A DNA stretch of 5,303 bases from Verrucomicrobiales bacterium. GTDB lineage: Bacteria > Verrucomicrobiota > Verrucomicrobiia > Verrucomicrobiales > Verrucomicrobiaceae. Below are positions 1 through 5,303 of this stretch, in pieces. The stretch's first letter is position 1. Each line of letters begins with the position of its first letter. The position numbers and the translations under genes are program-made. The stretch spans positions 1 through 5,303 of the forward strand of contig DMMK01000532.1 of assembly GCA_003453085.1 (NCBI GenBank). The letters are read 5' to 3'. The notes below the pieces were generated by a model, which was given only the letters and a program-made list of their open reading frames with translations, was not told where the DNA came from and searched no databases.

Positions 1-1776
1 CATTTTCAGGAAGGGGCGCTGGGTCGCGGCACGGCCACGCACCTGCAGCAGGTCACCACCGCCGCCGAGGACTTCGATGGCGTTGAGCATCAGAGGCAGG
101 TTGGCATTCGCAGCCACCATCTCACCGGTGATGCGGTCACGGCCCACGCAGAGCTCGTCATACATCATGTCAGCGTCGCCGAAAAGAACGACCACGCCTT
201 CATTGCTGACGGATTCCTTGATGGTGCCGTCACTAATGTTGAACTCTTCCTTCTTCGCTGGAGCCTTGGGGGCGGCGGGAGCTTCAGCCTTCGGCGCAGC
301 CGGGGCAGAAACGACGGGGGTTGCCGGTGCCGTGACAGGAGCCGCTGGGACGGGTACCGGGGTCGCAGGAGCTGCGGCGGCAGTTGGTGCTGGCGCAGGG
401 GCTGGTGCTGGAGCGGCTGCGGGTGCATCGGCAGGTTTAGGCGCCGTGGCATCGTCCTGTGCGCCGCCGGATTCAGGGCTGGCTGCGAGGCCTTTCGGGC
501 GGCCGCCCTGGAAGGCGGTCTTGAACTTGCCACTCAAGCGCACCGCGAGGATCTGCGGGCGGCCCGTGGCGCTGAAGGTGTTCATGCGTTCCGGGGTCAG
601 AGACTCCGCTTCGGAGACATCCAACAGTTCATTGGCCTTGGAGCTGCTGGCCAGGATGGTGGACTGGATGCCGTCGCGGGGATCAAGGGTGAAGGCCCCG
701 CTCACCAGCATGCGCAAGGGCTGCAGGTTGGAGGTCATGCGGTCGGTCTGGTCAAGCGCCTCAGCCGGGAGCTCCAGGTCGAGAGGATTCTGGCCGCCCT
801 GCGCACTGCGATAGTTTACATCAGCCACGACCTGGTTCTTGGTGAAGGAGACGCCCCAGGCCTTGAACAGGTTAGCCAGGTCAGACGTTGGATTGATCAC
901 ACCGCCGGGCTGGCCGGTCATCGGGTTCGGCTGGTTGCTGTACACACGCTTGGCCACAATGCTCTGCGGATCGACCAGGGCGATCACCTTGCCGCCTTTG
1001 AGGAGGTATTGGTCAATCGCGTATTCGGCAATCTCGGTGATGTCCGCCGGATGGATCACCACCAGCGTGTTGATGTCCGAATCAATCTTGTCGGAGCTCA
1101 TCGGCACGTCACGCACTTCATAGTCCATGCGCAGGCGCTGAATGATGATCCACGGCTGCTGACTGCGCTGCTGCTGCTGGAAGGGGAACATCGGGGAACC
1201 CATGATCGGCATGGAGGTCATCACACCAATGACGGTCTTGGAGGTCTGGGAGACCTTCTGGATGGCACGGGTGATGTTGTATTCCAGCGAGGTTTCCTGC
1301 TCCGGGCTCAGGAAAGGCAGCACCTCTTTGTTGGCGGCCGACTGAATGGCCATGCCGAAGTAAAGCATGTCGCCATCCTGGTTCACCGGGAGACCCTGGA
1401 TGTCGTCCTCACGGGCGCGGTCTTCATCTTCGGTGTTCGGATTGGGGTTCAGCCTTTCCAGGATGAGCTTGCCCTTGGCCGCAGTCTGGAACTCCAGCAG
1501 GAGATCGCGCACCACCGTGGCGCGCATCTTGAGCTGGGGTGGCATGATGCGGTCATCCGTCGTTTCGTAGTAGCGGATGGTCACCGGCTTGTCCGGGTTC
1601 AGCCGGTCCAGGATGTTACGCGTGCCTTCGGTCAGCGTGTAGAGCTTGTTCTGGGTGAGGTCCACGCGGGCATTGCCCAGGCCGAGGCCGCCAACCAGGA
1701 AGTTCACGGCAAAAACGATGGCGATAACCAGCAGGGCCGTGATGCCCGCGGTGCCTTCTTTGCTGTTCAAATTCAT
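1..1776 (-). CDS. gldG: GldG-like ABC transporter auxiliary protein, C-terminal end off the left edge
   Basis: This is the membrane-anchored auxiliary subunit of a Gld-type ABC exporter. Reading down from the ATG at 1776, the frame is open for exactly 592 codons to position 1, so the C-terminus is missing. Residues about 10-31 form one hydrophobic N-terminal helix. It is followed by VDLTQNKLYTLTEGT (38-52), the hallmark just outside the membrane in GldG/ABC_transp_aux proteins. A large periplasmic domain follows, with a short Gln-rich patch at 199-208 (FQQQQRSQQP). An Ala/Pro linker spans 445-509. After it the family fold resumes with VVVLFGDADMMYDE and NLPLMLNAIEVLGGGD. A second, C-terminal helix is expected beyond the window in this family. 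The start lies 37 bases after the permease stop and has a pyrimidine-rich leader without a Shine-Dalgarno. In Flavobacterium, GldAFG is needed for gliding. Outside Bacteroidota the role is unknown, so motility should not be assumed. The family call is firm; the function is open. Confidence 0.9.
   Translation of the reverse strand, partial: MNLNSKEGTAGITALLVIAIVFAVNFLVGGLGLGNARVDLTQNKLYTLTEGTRNILDRLNPDKPVTIRYYETTDDRIMPPQLKMRATVVRDLLLEFQTAAKGKLILERLNPNPNTEDEDRAREDDIQGLPVNQDGDMLYFGMAIQSAANKEVLPFLSPEQETSLEYNITRAIQKVSQTSKTVIGVMTSMPIMGSPMFPFQQQQRSQQPWIIIQRLRMDYEVRDVPMSSDKIDSDINTLVVIHPADITEIAEYAIDQYLLKGGKVIALVDPQSIVAKRVYSNQPNPMTGQPGGVINPTSDLANLFKAWGVSFTKNQVVADVNYRSAQGGQNPLDLELPAEALDQTDRMTSNLQPLRMLVSGAFTLDPRDGIQSTILASSSKANELLDVSEAESLTPERMNTFSATGRPQILAVRLSGKFKTAFQGGRPKGLAASPESGGAQDDATAPKPADAPAAAPAPAPAPAPTAAAAPATPVPVPAAPVTAPATPVVSAPAAPKAEAPAAPKAPAKKEEFNISDGTIKESVSNEGVVVLFGDADMMYDELCVGRDRITGEMVAANANLPLMLNAIEVLGGGGDLLQVRGRAATQRPFLKM
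250..444 (-). other. Ala/Pro-rich linker inside GldG
   Basis: These 65 codons (residues 445-509 of the GldG-like protein) are almost entirely Ala and Pro with a few Thr, Val and Lys, ending in PAKKEEF. Runs such as APAPAPAPAP use mixed codons (GCA, GCG, GCC, GCT with CCA, CCT, CCC), so the DNA is an imperfect triplet-pair repeat, not an exact tandem repeat. The segment separates the main periplasmic domain from the C-terminal part. It is probably an extended, disordered spacer. Its antisense reads as a Gly/Ala-rich frame, which is a shadow. Confidence 0.85.
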
Positions 1777-1813
1777 AAGAGGATTCTGAAAGGGATGAGA
1801 GTAACGTCAGGTC

Positions 1814-2575
1814 TCAGGCGCGCTTGGAGCGCAGGCCCATGTGGGTGATGATGAGGGCGACGGCGATCACGGAAACGAAGTACAGCACGTCACGCAGGAC
1901 GAAGATGCCGCGAGTCATTTCAAAGAAGTGATCCATGAAGCTGAGGTAGCTGATGAAACGGACCACAGGCTCGAGGGCGGCAGGAACGGTGCTGAGCACG
2001 GTGTTCAGGATGCCGGGGTGGCCGATCAATGTCAGCGTGATGCAGAGGGCCACGGAGACGATGAAGCAGACCACCTGGCTGCGGGTGTAGGCACTGGCGG
2101 CGCTGGTGACGGCCAGACAGCCGAGAGCATAGAGGTAGCTCGCGGCATAACCTGTGATCATCGGGCCCGGATCCGGATTGCCCAACCAGCAGACGGTGAT
2201 GATCACCGGGAAGGTCAGGGCCAGACCGATGAGCCAAACCATCGCTGCGGCAAAGAACTTGCCAATGATAGCCTGCCAGGGAGACAGCGGCATGGTCATC
2301 AGCAGTTCGAAGGTGCCCAGGCGGTGCTCCTCAGACCACAGGCGCATGCCCACGGCAGGGGCCAGCACGATGTAGATCCAGGGATGCCAGGCAAAGAAGG
2401 TTTCGGTCAGCGAGGCATTGTTCGTCTCCAACAGCATCTGGCCGAAGAAGAAGGTAAAAGCCATCGTGGCCAGGAGGTAGATCACGACAATGACGTAAAG
2501 CACCGGCGAATTGAAGTAGGAGAGGAACTCCCGCTTAAAGATCGCCAGAGTGTTTTCCAGGTCTCTGCTTTTCAT
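1814..2575 (-). CDS. gldF: GldF-like ABC-2 type transporter permease
   Basis: This 253-residue inner-membrane permease is expected to pair with the ATPase encoded just upstream. A cytoplasmic amphipathic start (AIFKREFLSYFNSPVLYV, residues 11-28) leads into six hydrophobic segments at about 25-47, 62-80, 107-131, 140-162, 167-185 and 228-248. The motif SEEHRLGTFELLMTMPLSPW (81-100) is the conserved cytoplasmic loop of GldF/NosY-like ABC-2 permeases and probably contacts the ATPase. NPDPGPMITGY (133-143) matches the loop typical of the GldF branch. The length is normal for the family. The ATG at 2575 lies 42 bases after the ATPase stop, and the GldG gene starts 37 bases downstream, so the three are very likely one transcript. 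The leader before the ATG is C/T-rich (22 of 28 bases) with no Shine-Dalgarno. The transported substrate is unknown. Confidence 0.92.
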   Translation of the reverse strand: MKSRDLENTLAIFKREFLSYFNSPVLYVIVVIYLLATMAFTFFFGQMLLETNNASLTETFFAWHPWIYIVLAPAVGMRLWSEEHRLGTFELLMTMPLSPWQAIIGKFFAAAMVWLIGLALTFPVIITVCWLGNPDPGPMITGYAASYLYALGCLAVTSAASAYTRSQVVCFIVSVALCITLTLIGHPGILNTVLSTVPAALEPVVRFISYLSFMDHFFEMTRGIFVLRDVLYFVSVIAVALIITHMGLRSKRA

Positions 2576-2617
2576 GAGGTTGTTAGAAGGGGTCGGAAGA
2601 GGGTTGAAACGGGGCTG

Positions 2618-3346
2618 TTACTTCACCGTGTCGGGACGGGTGATGGCGCGGAACACTTCATCCAGCGAGTTGACGCCGGGGACGAGCTTCTTGAGCTGGT
2701 CCGGTGTGCCGTCCGCGACGACTTTGCCACGGTCAATGATGATGGCGCGGGAGCAGGCGGCCTCCACTTCTTCCAGGATGTGAGTGGAGAAGATGATGGC
2801 CTTGGTTTCGCCCATGCGCTTGATGAGGCCGCGCACTTCATGCTTCTGGTTGGGGTCCAGACCGTCGGTCGGCTCGTCGAGAATGAGCACTTCCGGATCG
2901 TGAATGATGCTCTGGGCAAAGCAGGTGCGGTGGCGGTAGCCCTTGGAAAGGGTGTCCACGCTCTGATTGCGCACGCTGTCCAGGAAGCAGAGTTCCAGCA
3001 CACGGTCGATGGCCTTGCTCTTGGCAGCGCCGGTGACGCCGCGAATCTCGGCACAGAAGCCGAGGAAGCTCGCCACGGTCATATCGGAATACAGGGGGGC
3101 GTTTTCTGGCAGGTAGCCGATGGACCGCTTGGCCAGTTCAGGCTCCTCCAGCATGTTGACGCCACCAATGCTGATGTTGCCGGAGGTCGGGCGGAAGTAG
3201 CCGGTGACCATGCGCATGGAGGTGGATTTGCCAGCGCCGTTGGGGCCGAGGAAGCCGAGGACCTGACCCTTTTCGACAGAGAAGGAGACGTCGTCCACCG
3301 CCACCTTGCTGCCGAACACTTTTCGGAGGTTTTGCACTTGGATCAT
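2618..3346 (-). CDS. gldA: GldA-like ABC transporter ATP-binding protein
   Basis: This 242-residue cytoplasmic ATPase powers the adjoining ABC-2 permease. Walker A is GPNGAGKST (34-42), the signature loop is LSKGYRHR (133-140), Walker B is VLILDEP (153-159), the D-loop is GLDPNQ (162-167) and the switch histidine is H189. The Q-loop position reads YLPENAPLY (78-86), with Glu where many ABC proteins have Gln. This and the LSKGY signature are usual in the GldA branch, where the loop normally continues QRVGLAQ; here it reads HRTCFAQ. I chose the ATG at 3346 because the protein then begins MIQVQNLRKVFG, the normal N-terminus of the family. An in-frame ATG at 3409 would add 21 residues (beginning MSVCHTALPVK) with no family counterpart and would run through the palindrome at 3391-3405. 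It is the first gene of the operon and diverges from the oxidoreductase gene. Confidence 0.94.
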   Translation of the reverse strand: MIQVQNLRKVFGSKVAVDDVSFSVEKGQVLGFLGPNGAGKSTSMRMVTGYFRPTSGNISIGGVNMLEEPELAKRSIGYLPENAPLYSDMTVASFLGFCAEIRGVTGAAKSKAIDRVLELCFLDSVRNQSVDTLSKGYRHRTCFAQSIIHDPEVLILDEPTDGLDPNQKHEVRGLIKRMGETKAIIFSTHILEEVEAACSRAIIIDRGKVVADGTPDQLKKLVPGVNSLDEVFRAITRPDTVK

Positions 3347-3390
3347 ACTGTCACTATCATGGTTGTTTGGGGTTGTCTTAACAGGGAGAG

Positions 3391-3405
3391 CTGTGTGACA
3401 CACAG
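3391..3405. promoter_or_regulatory. Perfect 15-base palindrome, candidate operator
   Basis: CTGTGTG-A-CACACAG is a perfect inverted repeat with 7-base arms and a one-base centre. It lies 44 bases before the ATPase start at 3346. It would fall in the 5' leader if the candidate promoter at 3439-3466 is real. It could bind a dimeric regulator or fold in RNA, although a one-base loop makes a hairpin unlikely as drawn. It resembles no operator I can name with confidence. Confidence 0.4.
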
Positions 3406-3413
3406 ACACTCTG

Positions 3414-3433
3414 CCGCGTTCAAAAACACGCGG
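3414..3433. promoter_or_regulatory. Short inverted repeat (6-8-6), possible leader hairpin
   Basis: CCGCGT, an eight-base A-rich spacer, then ACGCGG form a GC-rich hairpin. On the minus strand the loop reads GTTTTTGA. It lies upstream of the palindrome at 3391-3405 relative to the ABC operon, close to where a transcript from the candidate promoter would begin. No T-tract follows it on either strand, so it is not an obvious terminator. Confidence 0.3.
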
Positions 3434-3438
3434 GGCGC

Positions 3439-3466
3439 TTTATGGTTGCCTCCGCAGGATTTGCAA
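3439..3466 (-). promoter_or_regulatory. Weak candidate promoter for the ABC operon
   Basis: On the minus strand, TTGCAA (3466-3461) and CATAAA (3444-3439) are separated by 16 bases. Each matches the sigma-70 consensus at four of six positions. Transcription would begin near 3432, leaving a leader of about 85 bases before the ATPase ATG. The match is weak and could be chance. Confidence 0.22.
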
Positions 3467-3479
3467 ACGGATTTTACGC

Positions 3480-3554
3480 CGAGAATCAACAGCCTTAGTG
3501 GCAAACCGCAGGCATGGCGAGAAAACTCGGTGGCATGACCCGAAATGATTCTCG
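3480..3554. repeat. 9-base inverted repeat with widely spaced arms upstream of the oxidoreductase
   Basis: CGAGAATCA (3480-3488) is the exact reverse complement of TGATTCTCG (3546-3554). The arms are 57 bases apart, 66 bases centre to centre. The right arm ends 37 bases before the oxidoreductase ATG. The spacing suits two protein-binding half sites better than an RNA hairpin. A smaller CGAG-AAAA-CTCG repeat lies between the arms (3518-3529). A chance match is possible. Confidence 0.3.
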
Positions 3555-3591
3555 ACAGGCCGGGGCAACTTTGGCTAAAACCAAGCCCCCA

Positions 3592-4953
3592 ATGAAACGC
3601 GTTCCCCTTTCTTCCCGCCGTCAGTTCCTGGCCAAGTCGGCTGGTGTGCTCGGATTTCCTGCCATCATCCCGGCCAGCGTGCTGGGACAAAACGCCCCCT
3701 CCAACAAGATCACCATGGCCGTGCTGGGATGGGGCATGATGGGCCCCAGCAACACCAACAAGTTCCTGGCCGAGGCCGACTGCCAGATCGTGGCCGCCTG
3801 TGACATTGACAAACGCAACCTGGAAAAGGCCGTGGGCACCGTCAATGCCGCCTACAAAAACACCGACTGCAAAGGCTATCACGACTACCGCGAGGTGATG
3901 GCCCGCAAGGACATTGACACCGTCATGCTGGCTCTGCCGGACAACTGGCATGCGTTGACCTCCATCGAAGCCGCCAAGAACGGCAAGGACATCTATGGTG
4001 AAAAGCCCCTGGCACGCACCATTGCGGAGCAGCAGGCCATCGTGAATGCCGTCAAACGTTATGGCCGCATCTGGCAGACGGGCTCCTGGCAGCGCAGTGA
4101 GAACAACTTCCGCATCGGTGCGGAGGTCGTGCGCAACGGACTCATCGGCAAGCTCACGCATGTGGAAGTGGGCCTGCCCGCAGGGCACAACGACTTTGCC
4201 AAGACCGGTGACAAGCGCAGCGTCACCCCGCCACCGGCGGAGCTGGACTATGAGATGTGGATCGGGCCTGCAGCGATGCAGGACTACATCGAGTGCCGTG
4301 TGCACAAGAACTGGCGCTGGGACTACAACATCGGCGGCGGTCAACTCCTCGACTGGATCGGCCACCACTGCGACATCGCGCACTGGGGCATGGACATGGA
4401 CAGCAGCGGCCCTTCCCTCATCAAGCCTTTGCAGGTGGACATGCCGCCGCGCACGGACATCTGGAACACGGCGACCAAGTACCGCGCCGAAGCGACCTAT
4501 GCAGGTGACATCGTGATGACCATCGCTGGCGGTCATGAGGACATCAAGATGGGCACCAAGTGGATCGGCACGGATGGCTGGGTGCATGTGAACCGGGGCT
4601 CCTACGATGCCTCCAAGCCCGAGCTGAAGAAGGTCATCAAGAAGCGTGAGGGAGACAAGGTGGTGGAAGCGGCCACGGCCCCGAAACTGGGAGATGATGT
4701 CATCAAGACCCGTCTCTATGAAACCCCGGGCCACCATCGCAACTTCCTGGACTGTGTGAAGAACCGCAAGCCAACGGTAACACCTGTGGAGACGGCCCAC
4801 CGCAGCGCCACTCCGGGTCACTTGGCCCTGATCGCCTTCCTGGTGAATCGTCCGATCAAGTGGGATCCGGTGAAGGAGATCATCCTGGACGATCCGGAAG
4901 CCAGCAAGCTGCTGACCCGCGAGTATCGCGGCCCCTGGAAGCTGGAAGCTTAA
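3592..4953 (+). CDS. Tat-exported Gfo/Idh/MocA family oxidoreductase
   Basis: This 453-residue NAD(P)-dependent oxidoreductase probably acts on a sugar or sugar derivative. I chose the ATG at 3592 because the protein then opens with a textbook Tat signal: SRRQFLAK (8-15), a hydrophobic stretch to about residue 31, and a possible signal peptidase site after VLG (30-32). A start at 3514 would bury the twin arginines 26 residues deeper. The Rossmann domain has ITMAVLGWGMMG (40-51, GxGxxG) and acidic residues D71/D73 that may read the cofactor ribose. PDNWHA (116-121) and EKPLA (137-141) follow, with K138 the expected catalytic lysine. GGGQLLDWIGHHCDIAHWG (248-266) supplies the Asp-x3-His pair D254/H258. 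The C-terminus (377-453, HHRNFLDCVKNR, HRSATPGHLALIAF) is the type common in Verrucomicrobiota, Planctomycetota and Bacteroidota. Export of a Rossmann enzyme implies that the cofactor is bound before Tat transport, as in Zymomonas glucose-fructose oxidoreductase. The substrate is not predictable. Confidence 0.94.
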   Translation: MKRVPLSSRRQFLAKSAGVLGFPAIIPASVLGQNAPSNKITMAVLGWGMMGPSNTNKFLAEADCQIVAACDIDKRNLEKAVGTVNAAYKNTDCKGYHDYREVMARKDIDTVMLALPDNWHALTSIEAAKNGKDIYGEKPLARTIAEQQAIVNAVKRYGRIWQTGSWQRSENNFRIGAEVVRNGLIGKLTHVEVGLPAGHNDFAKTGDKRSVTPPPAELDYEMWIGPAAMQDYIECRVHKNWRWDYNIGGGQLLDWIGHHCDIAHWGMDMDSSGPSLIKPLQVDMPPRTDIWNTATKYRAEATYAGDIVMTIAGGHEDIKMGTKWIGTDGWVHVNRGSYDASKPELKKVIKKREGDKVVEAATAPKLGDDVIKTRLYETPGHHRNFLDCVKNRKPTVTPVETAHRSATPGHLALIAFLVNRPIKWDPVKEIILDDPEASKLLTREYRGPWKLEA

Positions 4954-4965
4954 ACGAATGATGAA

Positions 4966-5003
4966 GCTTTCTGAGCGACGCCGATCAGCGTTTCTCAGGA
5001 AGC
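4966..5003. terminator. Long imperfect hairpin at the convergent gene junction, candidate bidirectional terminator
   Basis: Arms 4966-4981 (GCTTTCTGAGCGACGC) and 4988-5003 (GCGTTTCTCAGGAAGC) pair over 16 positions. There are thirteen Watson-Crick pairs, one T/G wobble and one 2x2 internal mismatch, around a six-base loop (4982-4987). The loop contains the sulfatase stop codon on the minus strand. On the minus strand the tail reads TTCATCATTCGTTTA, which is moderately T-rich. On the plus strand no T-tract follows. It therefore fits best as a terminator for the sulfatase transcript and may also stop the oxidoreductase transcript. Confidence 0.5.
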
Positions 5004-5303
5004 GCCATCGGCGGAAGTTGTTTGGCGAGCAAGGCACGCAGTTTTTTCAAAATGGAGGCATGCTCCGGGGCCTGGGCGAGATTGGTGTATTCATGCGGAT
5101 CGGCCTCGTGATCGTAGAGTTCGATGCCGTTGCGGCCCTCGTCCCACTCCGTGCAGCGCCAGCGGGCGGTGCGCACGCTGCGGCCCCAATGCTCCGCGTC
5201 TTTGCCACGGCGGGCCTGAGTGAAGGCGGCCTCATGAACAGATGAGGCGGGGTCGTTCAGCACAGGGCGAAGGCTTTTTCCCTGCAAGTGAGAAGGGGCC
5301 GGA
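4985..5303 (-). CDS. Sulfatase, C-terminal fragment entering from the right edge
   Basis: Only the last 105 residues and the stop are in the window; the frame is open to the right edge, so the catalytic N-terminal domain with the formylglycine motif is not visible. The fragment begins PAPSHLQGKSLRPVLNDP, where HLQGKSLRPVL matches the LQGxSLxPLL segment near the end of the alkaline-phosphatase-fold sulfatases. It continues RWRCTEWDEGRNGIELYDHE and ADPHEYTNLA, the C-terminal signature shared by iduronate-2-sulfatase-like enzymes (usually WRYTEW; here Cys replaces Tyr). These enzymes hydrolyse sulfate esters, usually on glycans, outside the cytoplasm. A TTG at 5287 looks like a possible start but is an internal Leu codon. 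The gene converges with the oxidoreductase, with 31 bases between stop codons. Family assignment is strong; subfamily and substrate are tentative. Confidence 0.88.
   Translation of the reverse strand, partial: PAPSHLQGKSLRPVLNDPASSVHEAAFTQARRGKDAEHWGRSVRTARWRCTEWDEGRNGIELYDHEADPHEYTNLAQAPEHASILKKLRALLAKQLPPMALPEKR

Larger units (their letters stand above)
3347..3591. promoter_or_regulatory. Divergent intergenic region between the ABC operon and the oxidoreductase
   Basis: This 245-base gap must carry the promoters for both the leftward ABC operon and the rightward oxidoreductase gene. It holds three inverted-repeat structures, listed separately, and one weak minus-strand promoter candidate. 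I found no convincing -35/-10 pair for the plus strand and no Shine-Dalgarno before either start. Sigma-factor preference in this lineage may differ from the E. coli consensus. Confidence 0.6.

Noticed and set aside
1153..1182. Run of CTG triplets that looks like a microsatellite.
   Set aside because: It is only four consecutive Gln codons plus two nearby in the GldG frame, too short to call a repeat tract.
77..1848. Several plus-strand open frames over the left third, including a Gly/Ala-rich 245-codon frame.
   Set aside because: They are antisense to the open GldG frame, which has matching family motifs over its full length. The Gly/Ala run is the reverse reading of the Ala/Pro linker.
3347..3409. 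Upstream in-frame ATG at 3409 as the start of the ATPase.
   Set aside because: The 21 added residues have no counterpart in the ABC ATPase family, which begins close to the sequence at 3346.
1841..3538. Plus-strand open frame of 565 codons antisense to the permease and ATPase genes.
   Set aside because: Its product is rich in His, Asp, Gly and Gln with no domain, and it mirrors the codon bias of two clearly real genes on the minus strand. It is a GC-rich antisense shadow.
3514..3591. Upstream in-frame ATG at 3514 as the start of the oxidoreductase.
   Set aside because: It would put 26 extra residues before the Tat signal and run through the right arm of the inverted repeat at 3546-3554. The ATG at 3592 puts the twin arginines at residues 9-10, the usual place.
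3343..5037. Minus-strand open frame of 564 codons antisense to the oxidoreductase gene.
   Set aside because: The opposite strand encodes a complete Gfo/Idh/MocA enzyme with all family motifs. The antisense product has the typical shadow composition (His, Val, Asp, Gly) and no recognisable domain.

Overview
The window looks like chromosomal DNA from a Verrucomicrobiota-type bacterium, possibly near Prosthecobacter/Verrucomicrobium. This is inferred from gene content: a Gld-type ABC exporter with separate ATPase, permease and GldG genes, a Tat-exported Gfo/Idh/MocA oxidoreductase of the kind abundant in Verrucomicrobiota and Planctomycetota, and a family sulfatase. The DNA is GC-rich and tightly packed. 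None of the four visible starts has a recognisable Shine-Dalgarno sequence. No RNA gene, mobile element, CRISPR array or phage gene was seen.

Positions 3346 to 1 (minus strand) hold a three-gene operon. The order is a GldA-like ABC ATPase (3346-2618), a GldF-like six-helix ABC-2 permease (2575-1814) and a GldG-like membrane-anchored auxiliary protein (1776 to beyond position 1). The gaps are 42 and 37 bases. The GldG reading frame is open to the left edge and encodes 592 residues without a stop, including a 65-residue Ala/Pro linker. Together the three products should form one inner-membrane ABC complex with its auxiliary subunit facing the periplasm. The substrate cannot be read from the sequence.

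Positions 3347-3591 are a 245-base divergent intergenic region. It holds a perfect 7-1-7 palindrome, a 6-8-6 hairpin, a 9-base inverted repeat with arms 57 bases apart, a weak candidate minus-strand promoter and a five-codon reading frame that overlaps the ATPase start.

Positions 3592-4953 (plus strand) encode the Tat-exported oxidoreductase. It converges on the C-terminal end of a sulfatase (5302-4985, minus strand, entering from the right edge). The 31-base gap and the sulfatase stop codon are covered by a long imperfect hairpin, a candidate terminator. The oxidoreductase and sulfatase would suit breakdown of sulfated or modified glycans in the periplasm, but they are convergent, so they are not one operon.

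The region is mostly ordinary core or niche metabolism. I see no convincing undescribed multi-gene system. The main leads are the cis-structures in the divergent intergenic region, the hairpin at the convergent junction, the leaderless-looking translation signals and the GldG linker.
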